A DNA stretch of 64,000 bases, taken from assembly GCA_013399855.1 (NCBI GenBank), contig VXAY01003846.1, positions 495,454-559,453 on the forward strand. The letters run 5' to 3'. The notes under the pieces are model-generated. The model was not told the DNA's origin and searched no databases. It saw nothing but the letters and a program-made list of their open reading frames with translations. The translations under genes were made by a program, and so were the position numbers. This document shows, one piece after another, positions 1 to 13,900 of the stretch. How positions within the stretch are numbered: the first letter of the stretch is position 1; each line of letters starts with the position of its first letter. This stretch comes from Oxyruncus cristatus. Taxonomy: Eukaryota > Chordata > Aves > Passeriformes > Cotingidae.

Positions 1-1741
1 ATGAGCCTTTAATATCTTTGCTTTGAAGTTGAGTGAAGCCCACAGCATTAACGAACAGATACCAGTATTATGATGCAGTAATCCACTCCCCCAGGGGAAG
101 TCAGGGGATTGAGGTATGAAAGTCTACTATTTTGTAGTCACATATTTTTTTAGTCACCATACCATCATGAATGAAGAATGGGAATAACAAGGTGATAATA
201 AAAACTGGAAGGAGTGTTAGCTGTGAAGTTAGGAATATGCAAAGCCATCCCAAGCCATAATTCAGGGATGCTATTTATGGCTTCAGTGATGTATAGTGCA
301 TCAGTTGTTAGTTTCAATATAATTGCTTATTTAAATATATCCAAATCCACTTTCTGTTGAAACAATATATGGCCTATTAAAATAGGATTTAAGAAAAAGA
401 ATGAGAATTTTTTTTTTCATGCAACTTCTCAGCTTTCTATTCTGGATCAGTTTAGCTTTTGACAACATTTTTCACAGCCACTGAATATTCACAGCCATTA
501 ATAGTCTTCAGTTGGTTTTCTTCACCAAAAGATCTAGGCTGGATTCATTTTGTCCTTTTGTTACATTTTCTTTTATATTCTCTCCTGATATACCCCATAT
601 GTTTTGAATTCTTTTTCATTTTAGGAAGCATGTGTAGTTACGTCCTTGTGCCATACACCATCAAGTGACATGTCTTTCTAGGGCAGTCCATAATGCAGTA
701 GTTATATACGGTTATAAACTTGTGTTTGGAAGAAGTGTAGCAAAATATATTTTCAATAAATGGTGTGAAAAAATCCAACCTCTTTAACTACTTCTAAAAT
801 GAGATTAGGAACTTGGAGGATCCATTCCTGCCTATTACTAACTAAGCGACCGCTTAGGCAAATGACAGAATCTTTCTTCATGTTGGTTTAACTAAGTGGA
901 AAATGCATCCAAGAATGCCCACATTATAATGAGTTTTGATTACTGTTTTAGCAAATACCCTCTAGAATTACCCTGTCAAAGGCCTTAAGCAACTGGAAGT
1001 TTACACGGTGGAAGGAAACCAGTTCCCCACGTCCACGGCTTTTTTTTTCTGCACTAAACTCCATTGCCTATTGTGACACACTACTCCCCTCATGCAGATG
1101 GCTGTACTAGTCTTACTGTGGTGAACATGCCTAAAGAAACTTCAAGCCAAGTATGTATAATAAGAGCTCAGCTTAGGCTTTGCAGTTGCTCTGCGGTATA
1201 TTATGCAGCTGTTTTGCAATCACTGCTGTTGAAATTAAGATCTAAACTGCAGAAAAAAATTGTGTGGGTGTATACACAAATGGTCCTCTTATCATAGTCA
1301 GAGTGGGACAGAAATTAATATGATTGGTATATTCTTAGCACAGTAAGATTTATGTGGAAATCGGCAGAGCTACTTCTGTATTAATCACTAGATACAATTT
1401 ATGAAAAAAATTCTAAAACATTTTGTAAGGATTTTTTTCTGCAACCCGAAGCAGCTCAGGAACTCAGGATACAAATCCTAAAATTCGACCTTCAGTTTTA
1501 TCAGTGTTAGAGGTTCCTCTTAAAATAACCAGAATTTGAACTGTATACCTTCATGGCTGGATGTTGCTTCTCTCATCCTCATCCTCACCCCCACCAACAT
1601 AGTATGGTCCTCTAAGTGGAGAGGTGAAAGATAAAGGGTGCTTAACCCCATGCTGGCCTGATCAAACAGTGTTCCCTGCTAACACAGGAAGAAACATTCA
1701 TCAAAGGCATATCACTTGAGTATGTTCCTACAAAAACATGC
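1..1741. other. Intron, nothing recognised
   Basis: AT-rich sequence with short T runs and chance frames up to 77 codons. No exon, RNA gene or repeat family was seen. Confidence 0.6.
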
Positions 1742-1799
1742 ACACATGCTTAACTTCATGTTAATGGGACTATTTAGGTGCATGAAGTTAAGCATGTGT
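1742..1799 (+). repeat. Perfect 19-bp inverted repeat with 20-base loop
   Basis: Positions 1742-1760 (ACACATGCTTAACTTCATG) are the exact reverse complement of 1781-1799, separated by 20 bases. The transcribed strand would fold into a strong hairpin. The loop and right arm, AATGGGACTATTTAGGTG then GTTAAGCATGTG, and the downstream TTTGCTGGATTG resemble a motif I remember from an old repeat family in reptiles and birds. A repeat remnant is therefore likelier than a microRNA. Confidence 0.85.
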
Positions 1800-4700
1800 T
1801 TTAAATCTTTGCTGGATTGTAGTCTATATTTTCCTTTCTGCTAACCTGAGCCTTTACACAGGGTAGTTACCGTACTGGTCTGAAATGCCGAAAATTCCCT
1901 CTGTCTATGGAGAAGATTTTATATGTCTGAATTCCCTTGTAGATCACCCCTAGTTGCCATGGGATTTTAATCTTACTACGTCTGTGTTTTCTATTTTTTG
2001 TTTAGGGATAGTAGCACATTTTTACAAATTTCAAATAACTTGTACGGACTTGCTAGTTTTTCAGAACAAGTATTTATATAATTACTTTTCAAATAAAACC
2101 CCTATAATAGCTACTTATTTATGCTAAAAATACTGTTAATAATGATACAGGTTTCTAACTTCTGTACTAGTTTTTACTCTTAAATTATGGTCTTACGTTC
2201 ATATCTGCTTTACTCTTTTCTATAAGGGATCTTCCCTACCTTGTGAAGAATAGTTATCTGTTCCATGTTTATGTAGGCTGCGTATAACCAACTTTAGTGA
2301 ATCTGGACTGAGAAGCGTCATAATAAAATTACCCCTACAAAAGTAATGCATTAAGAAAGGGGTGTTTGTAATCCCCCCTATTAAGCAGAAGATTTCATCT
2401 GAAAAATGTTAATAAATTAATTACCTGATATGTTAATAAGCTTATTTTTCAGAAGGTGAAAGGGAGAATGTGAGAGGAAAAAAAACAGCTCTTATCATAA
2501 GCTTGCTGTGCCCTTCATACTTATGGTTACACAAACCCAAGTCACCAATCCAGTGCACAAAAAGATTCTGAAATATTTATTTCTCCAAAGGGAACAAACT
2601 ACAACATAATAATGCCTTCCAAATAACTTGTGATGATTCCACTTTTTTCTGGAACTTCCACCAACTCCATTCCTAGTGAGTTCAAATTTCTTGTCTTAAT
2701 ATCTTCCATGCAAATTCTCACTCTCATTTATGCTTCTGACTGCATGAGTTGTCTCTCATCACCTCCCATTTCATTGGGGAGGTCCATCTTGAGCCTGTGC
2801 CTAGTGGTTTTTACTCCTCTCATTTGTTGAAGTTACTTCTTGAATTATTATTTATTAATGTCTTCTTCAAATCCTCTCTCAGGATCTGCTTCTTTCAGGG
2901 CTCCTGAAATAAGGGGACCAGTGTGTTAGAGTGTTAGCCAAAAAAAACCACACCTTTAGATGGCTGCTGGCCCACGGCACATGCTACAAGCATCCCTCAC
3001 AATTGTCTCTCTTATTTGTGAGCACTTGTTTGTCATTATGGGTTATAAGCTCATGAGGAAAAAAAATGCAGTTTAAGGTTTGTTTGTAATTCTTCACTTA
3101 CTGAAACCCAGATCTTGATTTCTGGTGCAAAAGTTGACTGTGATAAAATAGAATACTGAAGAGGCTACCCAAACTGAATTGCTGAATTGCATGTTAATAG
3201 GCACTATTAGTGCTATATATGGCTTAGTAGGGGATTTTCAGCCAAAGATACATTATTAATTTGGAAGAAGGTATCTGTGACCTCTCTGAGGGCCCTGTCC
3301 TGGGTCATGCAGCAGATGTGTGTGGTGGCTGAGTAGAAACCCTGAAAGCAGTTACACAGTACATTTTGTCCTGGAAATCATCAGGGAATCCTTCAAATAG
3401 TACTAGAAAGCGTTGTTACAATGAAACCCTTGAACCTTTGTACAAGACTAGAAATGGAAACTAGCAGCTAGGAGAGAAGTATATGGCTGCATTTAAGTTG
3501 GGAGAACAGAAAGGAGTCGTAGATAACAGCTCTGGGGCACAGACCTTTCACGCTGAGAACCATGGCCTCAAGCAGAGGTGTTAAATCAGTGTTCCCAGAT
3601 TGAAAACTTTTACATCACCACAGAGACAAATTCAAGCTTCCTGCCCTGATGGAGCCATCTGATAGAAGTTTTGAGCAGGGAGTTGGACTATGATCCTATA
3701 AATGAGATGAGGTTTTCTGAAGAGGAAATAATGCAGCCGTATACACTTACTGAGTTTTTTTTTGAAGTGAAATGTCACGATGAGGTATATAGACACTCTG
3801 CAAGTTCCTTGGATGCATGATTTATAGCTACTAGACATACTAAGGAAGGCAAATTGTATACTAGAAGTTGAGTAGTTAATAGCCAATGACTAAGCATTAA
3901 AAAGATGACCAAGTAAGAATTTTGCTTTTTTTGGTAAACAGCTGTGCTTGCAAGTTTACATGTACACCGAACTTGTAGCACAGAATGGTAGTCACTGGAC
4001 TTGAACCTCTTAAAGCATTGCATTTTCTTGGATTAGCCTAATAAAACCACTGCCATTTATGTGTCCAAATTGGTTTAGTGTAGGCGTAAGTCCATGGGAA
4101 GAAAACACTCTGTATTTTTGCATTTTCAATCATAAATCAGACAGATTTTTAATTTTCTTCCTTAATGTTTTACATTTAGAGTGGCATGAGTCTCAGTGTT
4201 GTAGCTTTGTTGTATTTTGGAGATTTCACCTGGCAACCTGACAGAAAGCTGTCAAAGTAAACAACCAGAATTGATCACCATTCAGTAGTGTAAAAATTCG
4301 ATAGGGATGTGGAACTCATAGGAGCTCCACAGAGTAATATACCACTTTATAGCTATCTATGTTATGGTTCATTAGGTGTATAAATAAATCTTTTTAATAC
4401 ACTTTGTCAGTATGGAAGTAAATTGTCATTTTAAATTAGAATCTCATTAGTGAGCTAGCATACACCTTGATATAAGAAATACACTTATTTTTGTATTGAT
4501 GCCGTGTTATGGAATTAACTGTCAATGTTTTCCAGTCAATTGAACTAGATAGTAATCAAAAAAGATGTGAAATTATTCTTTTCATTTTGGATTTGAACTT
4601 TCTTATACCTCCTCCCAGTGCTGCATGCCCAAGGGAAAGGAATTCCTTTATTAAGTCTGAAGGCTAAAATTCCACTGCCTCAGCTCTTAGGAGAGATTTA

Positions 4701-4984
4701 GAAAATAAAAAACCCTTCCTACAAGAGAAGCTGAAGAAGGGAAAAATAGCCAGTTCACAGGCCTTGGGGGATTCAGAAGTCTTCCCATATTCCTTGGAAT
4801 CCAATTGAACTAAAGTTTCAGGGAGGCCATGGAGACAAAGGTCTTGTGTCTTGCTTTCCTGATCAAAGTGGAAAATATAATTTTTTGGATAGCAAATGGT
4901 ATTTTTCCCTACTTATTTTATCTCTCAATCTCTATGCAGCTGTTTGTTTTTTAGATTGGGAATTCAGAACTTCGTGTTAGCAAC
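1800..4984. other. Intron between hairpin and first LTR
   Basis: AT-rich. Overlapping minus-strand frames at about 3632-4023 have no domain character and are taken as chance. No repeat family was recognised. Confidence 0.55.
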
Positions 4985-5651
4985 TGTTCCAGGGAGGGTT
5001 CGAGGGGATGCCGGGACTGAAACCAAAACACCATTGAAGGCTCAAAAACTCAATATTTATTACAAAGAAGTGGCCAACAAAACAAGAAAACTGTAGACAG
5101 AAAAGAGAAGGGAAAATAAGGCCTCAGTAAACCCCACAAACACTCAGGTGTAACTTACAATGTTATTTTACCAACTCTGAATTCTAAGGATTCTCTATAG
5201 CAGCAGCATCCTCGGAGGATCCGGCTCACACATAGCGGGCGTCCCTGCACGAGCCACCTGCTTTTTTATCCAATTAGCCAGTGACCTCTACCTGGGCAGG
5301 TGTGGCCAGCACCGCCCAGCCAGAGGCCCTCAGTCCCTCCCCCGTTATGTCAGTGGTGCCCCTTCTGTGCACACGTGTGGACACTGGAATTTCCCCTCCC
5401 CTGCGTGATGCATCTTGGAGGGTCTTCCCTTGATGAGTCTGGGGGTTTACTTCATCATCCTCCTCCTCCTCCTCACTTTCTCCTTCAAACGCCCTTGGAA
5501 GGCCATCAGTCAATAGTGAGAGATGAATTAATTTTAGTTTATGCAAAGTGCTGCCTTCAAGGACCTAGTTCCTGTTTAGCAGGCCTTGTTTTCCTATATC
5601 TTGGCAGGAAAAGTACAAACCACAGGTGGCTGGGCCAAACATAGGCCAACA
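4985..5651 (-). mobile_element. Solo LTR of an endogenous retrovirus, minus strand
   Basis: This GC-richer, CpG-containing block stands out from the AT-rich flanks. Read on the minus strand it has promoter and polyadenylation elements in LTR order. A TATA-like GGATAAAAAAG lies at about 5271-5261, and an AATAAA signal about 200 bases later at 5061-5056. The edges are TGTT at the start and AACA at the end. The flanks carry TAGCA at 4978-4982 and 5653-5657, which could be a target-site duplication displaced by one or two bases. A (TCC)n run lies at about 5456-5473. No gag, pol or env sequence adjoins it, so it is most likely a solo LTR. The family is not determined. Open frames inside it on both strands are chance frames in GC-rich sequence. 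Confidence 0.72.
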
Positions 5652-6859
5652 ATAGCAGCGTCTAATTAAGCGCGGATACAGCAAAAAAAATTTGTCGAAT
5701 AAAAAATTAATTATAGAGATTTTGATGCTGTTATGGTTATGTCATCCTACGTATTGAAAGTACAAATTTCTGTGTTAATATGGAAGAATTTGCAAAATAT
5801 TTCTGTAGTCCGAAAATACAGTTTTTATGTCCATGCTGGAAAGACTGAAACACATTGTCAACCTGAAAAAGGTAGGATGGGAAAATTAAAGAATTTACGT
5901 CTACTAAACCTAGCTGGAAGGATAGAAAAGAGGGAAAGGTCAGTGGAGAATGTATATACACTTTTGGATAAAAGTAGCCACTTTCAAAAATAATTTTCGG
6001 GCTAGCCACAATTAGGAAACAAATATGAAAGGGCGGGGAGCTGTGGAACAGGCCAGCAAAGGAAACATGAAAAGAAAAAGAAAGGTGTGAAAAAAATTCC
6101 AAAATATATTGTTTATAGTCCAACAGGAAATTAGCAATAAAGTCACAGTGTTTGTGAGTAGAGTTGAAAGGAGAAAATGGACAGCACTGAAGGGCAAGCT
6201 AAGGTAATGCTTTCACTTTCCACAAGCAGCAGAATGCAAAGGGTGGTGAAGACAGAGTGTTTCTGAATGTGAAAGGGTAAGAGCAAAACTGTGATGTGTG
6301 TAGCTATGTGTCCATCTTATTTTGGCAACATAGCAGGAAAAATGGGTAAGTTTGGGTCTTTTACATCTAGAAATGGTGTGTTTTTTGAAAATGCCAGACT
6401 CTACATTTGGAATGTGTTTCCAGCCTTGTATTGGGTCCTGTGAATTGAGAACAGAATGCAAATGTGAAAGAGTGTCATAGGTGCTACTTAACCTATAATG
6501 GTACCTGGTGATCTCTTTATGTCACTTGTGTGCGCTGTTGTGTCACCATGGTGGTTTGCTAGCGCTCATACCTGCTTGCACTTGACTTGCACAGATAGAA
6601 CTGTCTAAACAAGGGACAAAAAGAAAGAAAGAACCTGTGCAAGGACTTTGTTGGTAAAAAAGGTAGGGAACGGAGCAGAGAATGTAACACTCCTAATATA
6701 GAAAAGAAATACGTGTCAATTTTCACTTGTGCGTCGGGCATTCTGTCAGGCCTCTGTGTGTGCTTTGCATACTAATACTGCTTTGACAATATTGTAAGGC
6801 TCTATCTTTTATTCTGGTAAAATATCACTTTCAGAGAATCAGAGAATTCCTGTTGTTTT

Positions 6860-6883
6860 GGGGGTTTTGGGGGGAGAGGGGGG
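6860..6883 (+). other. G-run cluster, possible quadruplex
   Basis: Runs of 5, 6 and 6 G are separated by TTTT and AGA, followed by TTGG. On the transcribed sense strand this could fold as a G-quadruplex in RNA. Three long runs can supply four tracts of two G. Confidence 0.5.
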
Positions 6884-9800
6884 TTGGTTTTTTTTGTGTC
6901 TCATCTTATAGAAAGATGAGAAATTTCAAATGTGTCGTTGCCTAAAGATGTAATGGCAGATGTGGTTTCAGCTCAAAAAGGGAAAAAAATGACATAGACA
7001 TCTCTGTGAGGGACTATAAAGTATGGTTTGTTGTAGTGGTGTCTAATTTAAGGCATCAAAGTCTTTTCTTGGAGCTGGCTCTGACTGACTTCTGTAAGTC
7101 CATCTGTCACGTCCCATTAGCATGTGCTAGTTGAAATAGCATGTGGGAACCAACAGTGGATTAAATATTAAATAAAGTTTGGATCTAAAATAAAGGAAAT
7201 GCCTTCAACTACCAGAGGATCCTTCCACGGAAAATCAAAGCCCATCTTTCCCACTCCCAAAATATGTGTCTTTTAACCATTAGCTTATGTCATTATTATA
7301 AACTGATTTTTTTTTTTTTATTTAGTGCATACAAGTTTAAAGATTCTTCACTGTAGACACTTTCAGTCAATAACTGTTTTCTTGTTGTTGACACTATGAA
7401 GTTTATTTGAATGTTGCAGCATAACCTAACATTGTCACAGAACTTTGAGACATTGTCTCCGAATCTAAGAGCAAACGGCAATAAAGATTTAGGAGCAAAA
7501 TCTTGTCAGATTTCCCTCATTATAACTTTTTAGGGAAAATTCTGTGTGTCTTTTCATAAATTTTAATCCTATTTTCAACTCTTTCTGTTTGAACTATGTG
7601 TTCTGAGCAATATATTCTACCAATTCAATATTCAGTAGGATTAATAAAAAAATGGACTACATGGTGCTAAATGTATTCTTTCTACTCATAGTAAAAAGCA
7701 TCCATCAAGTCACTGGCATCTTCTTCCCCTTCAGTTGAAGTGTGGTGAACCATTTGTTAAAGTGCCAAGAAACATTTAAAAAATCAAAGGTAGAGACAAA
7801 AAGGTCATTCATGGCTATTTACTCCCCCCTGAAATGAATACCAAAGAATGTTATCTGTCATGAAATTCCACTTTTGTCCACCTTTTTAAAGAGACAAATG
7901 GAGAAAGCAAGAGGACACAGACATTAACTTAGAAAGGGGATTATTAACTATGTGTTCACATATATATAAATGAAAATAAAATACACAGATATTTATGGAA
8001 CACATAAAGTAATACACGTGCACCAGTATTCTATATATTAAATACTATAGTATACAATATAGGTCATAGGAAACTCATTAAAAATGAATTAGTATTTATC
8101 TTCGTAACGATGAGCCAGATCATCACTCATCTTTTTTTCTTGCCTCTAAACTTTCTTCTGAAGTATTTTCAGTTTGGTTTTGCCTATCAAAAATACAGTA
8201 ATAGTGATGGGGTCACAAATTGCTAGCACTCACAGATGCATTGATGTTTTTTGATATATTGTTTGGCACTATGGGTTTGTTTCACAAATATCATAACTGA
8301 GAAAGCAAAATCTTTGAAAAATAGTAACTTTAAGTATTTTTCAGGGTCTTGCAAAAGAAACATCCTGATCCCTTTTGTGTAAAAATAAAATAAAAAAATA
8401 AGAATGAGTAATTGATGTACAAATTTGCTTATGTTATTTTGTCATGATTTGTCTTCTTACTGCTCCTGTCTAATCCTTTTTACTGAATACCCACTGAGTT
8501 CTGATTCATCCATCCAACAGCATTATTTTTATTATCATGCATATATGGATCTTGTCTTGAACTGTTCAAGAAGGAATATTCTTAAATATTAAAATGTCAT
8601 TCTTGATTTAGGCCTTTTGATTCACACTTCTAGATTCTAAATTCACCTGTTACTCCTGCAGCACTGCTGTGTCGTGGAGCTATCAGCTGCAGTATTTTCA
8701 ACAAAGATAGGATAATTAAGGAATTTAGACAGGAATTAAGTTCAAATTTTATTTTATATATTAGGTTTACTTCTTAAAAGCAGTCTATTAAACAGAGTAC
8801 TGAAGTACTGAGGCCCTTTGAATACACCTTTAGTCATCTTTAACCAATTTGGTGACAGGTGCATAGACATACCAACTGAACCATGTGTTTGGGTTTAGCG
8901 ATGGGAAGTAAAAACTAACAAAACTGACAATAATTCAGGCAGAAATTGTAACATATTAATAGCATACTTTTCTACTTGGGAATGGTCTCTACACTTCAGA
9001 AGTGCAAAATGTGAATAGTGTTCTAATTTTTTTAAAAAATAAAAAGTCCTGAAGTGGTATTTGGTGCATTGTAATTGATAATATTTTAAAGATAATTGAT
9101 TTCCCACCCCCAAGTCAAATTCTCAAACTTTTCAGCTTGAAAGTTACTTATAAGAAATTTTCATTATGGAATAAGAAGCTGTGACATTGTTATTGGAAGG
9201 GCCTCTTAGCTTATGGTAGTCTTTTCCTAAAGTCAACAATGACAGCCATGCAAAAGAAACTTTTATGAGTTTCCACATACTTAAGTGTAGTTATAGATAC
9301 TGTAGGAGTGTTGTCAAGCTGCAAATGGTTTAGGAAATAGTGACAGTAATGATTCCGTGATTGCTTTCCAAAATCTTTATGTGGCTGATTGTCTTGAGAC
9401 ACTTTCCATATCCCTCAGAGAGCTCAGAGTAAGGCAAGGCGAGGTAAGACGTGAAATTCTGATGGTTTCCAGGGCCCTGCTGCTCCAGGGCTAGACAGTT
9501 TAGACTGTTTAGTAGCTTTACCACAGGGGGACTTGGCAGTTGCAGCCTTGGCTGTCTTCCTTGGCTAAAATGCACTAGGGCCACCACTGTGCACAGCAGA
9601 TGAAAGGTAAGATCATGGATATGCAAGGAACTTTGGGATTGCCCTCTAGCCTCACACTGTTTTCTTCATTAATCAAGAAATGGGTTGTTATTTTAGCCAG
9701 CTGCGCTCCTAGGGATTCAAGAACACCTAAAATTCATTGCAAACAGTAAGCAAAATAAGAAACATTATAAAAATAATTGGATTTTTTTTGCCCTTTCTTA

Positions 9801-10951
9801 CTTGCCTTTTAATAATCCCCACAGACCAAAACCCCTTTGCTAAATATTGCTGCTGTTTAAAATTCCATTTCATGGCAATCAACACGTTTCTTTTTTTTTT
9901 TTTTTTTTTCTGAAAAAGATTAAAAACTAAGCAAAACCTCAGGTACATGAAACACAAGAAAATGCAAGGCTTGTTGTATTGGTGGAATGTCATGATAATA
10001 TGGCAAAGTCAGTGCTAAGTTACTTTGGTGCCTAAGCTAATACACTGGAGTTTCCTCAGGCTGCTCATGGCCTTTGCCCTCCTGGACAAACTATCTATTT
10101 ATTGACAACTTTTTAGAAAGTGCAAGAATCATTTCCTTCAGGAAAGTAATAATTTTAAAACCCCTCACAACTTCCGTAGCAGCGTGACATAGTTATTCTA
10201 GCAGAAATCCAACTTTTAATAAAACCTTTGATCAGATATTTAAAAAAGGAGGTTCAGTAAACATTGTGCCCAGTCCCTTCATGAGCAGTGATACTACACC
10301 AGTGAATGCATTTCACAAGCATTTGTGTCTTCCTTACCCTTTTGCACAACACAGAAACTCAACTCTCTCCTTGTTTTTCCTCCCATTTGCAATTCTCTCC
10401 AGCCCCTGACTGTAGTAACCCATCCTTCTCTTGTCCTCTGCCCAGTTCTTTCTCTAACATACCAACAGGGATATCAGATACTGAGAAGATGGACTTGGTT
10501 CACCCTTAATGCGATACTGGAAGGGGTAAGGTGGAGAGCCACAGATTCACAGGAAAAGGATAAGTGAGATGATGGGTTGGTCTGTGAAGGGCACAGAATA
10601 CCACACAAAACTGATAGAATTGAAAAAAAAGGACACTTAACTGTAGGGCTGCAAGAATCACAGAAAATGCCTCTAATACTTCTGCCTGCCTCAGGGCAGG
10701 GTCAATAATACTTCCTAACAGCTTTCCTGGCAGATTGGTTGCTACACCTGTTCCAAAGACTTTCAGCAGTGGTCATTCCCCAGGCATTGTGTTCCAGTAT
10801 TTAATTGTTCTTGCAATTAAAACAATTACTAAGTCTGAATCATACTTGCTATCTCATGTCCTTTCTAATGGGGATATATTTTTATTCAGTTTGTTTTTCA
10901 TGCAAATATGTTAGTTGTTATGTTTTACGCATGTATTTGTGAGGATATTTT

Positions 10952-10967
10952 TATATATATATATATC
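10952..10967. repeat. (TA)n microsatellite
   Basis: Sixteen bases of mainly TA units lie in a generally AT-rich neighbourhood. Confidence 0.8.
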
Positions 10968-13900
10968 TATTTATAAATAGTTTATTTGACCTTTTGCTAC
11001 AGCATGTTTCAAATATTTACTGTGCATTCCATCCTGTGTTTGGAATCAGGAAATATTCAAGATTTAGGGCAACTGTTATCATAATATTCTTTCTTCACAA
11101 TGGCGGTTTTATTGTTTTGCCGTGTTGATGTGATGGGATTCTTTTTAATATTTACTTCCTTAATATTGTGGGGTTTTTAAGATATTATGGATACTCCTTA
11201 ACTCCTTTTCACCTTAGATAAGTTTTCCTTAAAAACTTAAAAGCAACGATGTAAGTTTATTGAAAATTTCATTGCTAAAGTGAAATTTATTGTTTTTATT
11301 TTTTTCTTAGTCCTCCTTTCTATCCCAATCCTTCCAATATCCCAAGGTAATATTTCATGGTCACTGTGGCCCCAGTTGTCAAATTATGTTTTGATTTGAT
11401 TTTCTTGTTGTGCTACTCCTGAAAGTAGGAACCAAGTACAGAGGATCATTTCTTCTTACTGTTTTTACAGTCTCTGTCTAAAGAGATCATATGGTAGTAA
11501 AAAAGCTTTTTTTACTACAAAGAGGCAAGCTAATTTTTTTTCCTCCCAAAAATGTCATTATAGTTACATTTTTGCATTATTACCAAGACTCATATTATGG
11601 ATTTTGCCACTTGCTCACAGAAAACCTTATATTCAATAAAATAAATTATTAAGCAGGCCAGATGTTGGATATGATCTTCAGTAATATCAGCTTGGTCTTG
11701 TCAAGTCTTGTCAAGTAAAATTGTCTCAAAATGTAAATGCAGACTTTTATGAAGATTTGGTATCACAGTGACTATTTTTCTAGTCTCCTTGGGCAGAGGC
11801 AGTAGATTTTCATATGTTCCAAACATTTGCAGGTAATTTTTTTTAACATTATCTGTAAGTTAAATATATAGGGTAAATTAAATCAAATATTATTCAGAGC
11901 CGCTGTATTAACATCTGATTTTGAACTTAATCTTGAATGACGTGCTATAAACAGTAAGAACTAAAGCACATGAGAATCAATTAATTGGCATTATCAAGAA
12001 GTCTGTAAAAATAATTACTAAAGTCTTCAAGATTCTGAAGCATTGCACTACCTGGAAGACAAGCAGCAGGCAGAAAATTCTTTAAACTAGGAATTTTGCC
12101 AAACCTTCTCAGGCTGAAGTCCAAATGAAATTTTTTTAACTCAGCCAGATTTTCCATACTGAATCAAGGAAATTGCAGCCCAGCAGAGTCCTAGGAGCCC
12201 TTGCATACACTTCATTGCAAGTGAATGTCTGTCTTTTCTCTTTTAATAGTGTCTGTATTAGATACTGACAAAAATGTGTGTTAACAGGCTGACAGAAAAA
12301 AAAGATGTGAAAATACTGGAAACAGTTCTTGCATAACACAATTTATGATGTGATGTGCATAGTATAAAAACTGAGGTTTTGGTGCTGCAAAAGTTTACAT
12401 ACGTTATTGACATTATGTACGTGAATTAATTCCTGGAGGATTAGATTCTAAAAGTTTCATTCAAGTCACTATTATTTGAACTTGTTTATGACTGCAAGTC
12501 TCAGCTTGCTTATCAGCAAGAATGAAAGCGCAATAATTTTCAGAGATCTACAACAAACACATTGCTGTTTGTTTATTATAATGTTCTCATTTGTTTTCAT
12601 AATGCCACAGAAGAGTTTCCTTCATTTGACAGTCTCATCTCAACACACTTACACGTTTGAGTCAATGATTTAGACTTAGTTGTCACTGGTATGCTTTAAC
12701 CATTATGCTGAAATTCCAGAATAGTCCCTAAACCAAAATTTAATCATTCTTTCAGTTAGCAGACCTGAAATTGTCTCATAATAAATTAGGTGATTACAGT
12801 TCTTAGATCTAGGTGAGAAATGAGAAGTCATGCAGGAGCAAGTAAGAGAAAAAAGAAAAAGGAAAGTTTGTATGCAGCATCACCTTAGATCATGATGGCT
12901 AAAATTACATGCTGACATGAAAATGGGCAACAACCAGCCTGTTGTGCCATATCTTCTGGGGCAGAGGTCATTCAAATGGTAGTGACTTGGACAGTGCTAT
13001 CCAAATGTAATGGGGATAAAAGCAAAAATGAAAACCATTGCTGATGTGGTTCTAAGCATCCTGTAAAAAAAAAGGAACCTAAATAACCACAGCTTTGATC
13101 ATTTACTGCAAATGATTTTTTAAAAAGGTTTTAATGTTTATTTCCATGAAATTATGGACTAAAAAGGAAATATTTTAAATGAAGACCAAACCTCATCCAC
13201 CAAACATGAACCAAATTGTTCAGATATGTAGCTGCTCTCTGTTGCAGGTGTTTCTGAAATAATTACCCTGAGAAAGAACAGAGATAGATTTTACAATGAC
13301 ATGTAACTGATAAGTGATTACTTACTTCGATGTAGAGGATGATTTGCAGTTTTGACTCTAAAAGTGGTACGTATACCTGGCCATGTATACTGGAAGCATT
13401 CATATGCCCAAGATAACCAGCTAGAAACATAATTTAAAAGAAAATTTTTTTACCTGTGGGAGGCAGATAGGACCCCTTGTGGGTGTATGAGTATATGTAT
13501 ATGTGGGCTTATGAGGGCTAGAGCTGTACTGAATGATGAGCACAGAGAAATATTTTTGTCAGAATGGTGTAATTTGCTGTCCACATGTTCTTGGTACAAA
13601 ACTGATTTCAAATACCTAAATTATGGAGACTTCTTACCCAGAACGACATTCCAACGGGTGTTGTGGGTAAGGTAAAGCTATTTAATTGCTACTCTTTTAT
13701 GTAGGGGCATGAAAGCAATCATACAGCATGGCAGAGCATCAGGGAGCAGCAGGTCTGTAAGATTCCTGCTGGGGATGCCTGTGATGTGATGAAGTTCTTC
13801 AGAAGGTAGAAGCTGACTCCTGTGTTGCCTACCTATAACTACTGAAACAAAACTCAGGGGAAAGTTTAAAGCAACTGTCTTTCAAATGAGGGACTGTTCT

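Noticed and set aside
5300..5644. 114-codon open frame
   Set aside because: It lies inside the LTR on the antisense side and reflects local GC richness.
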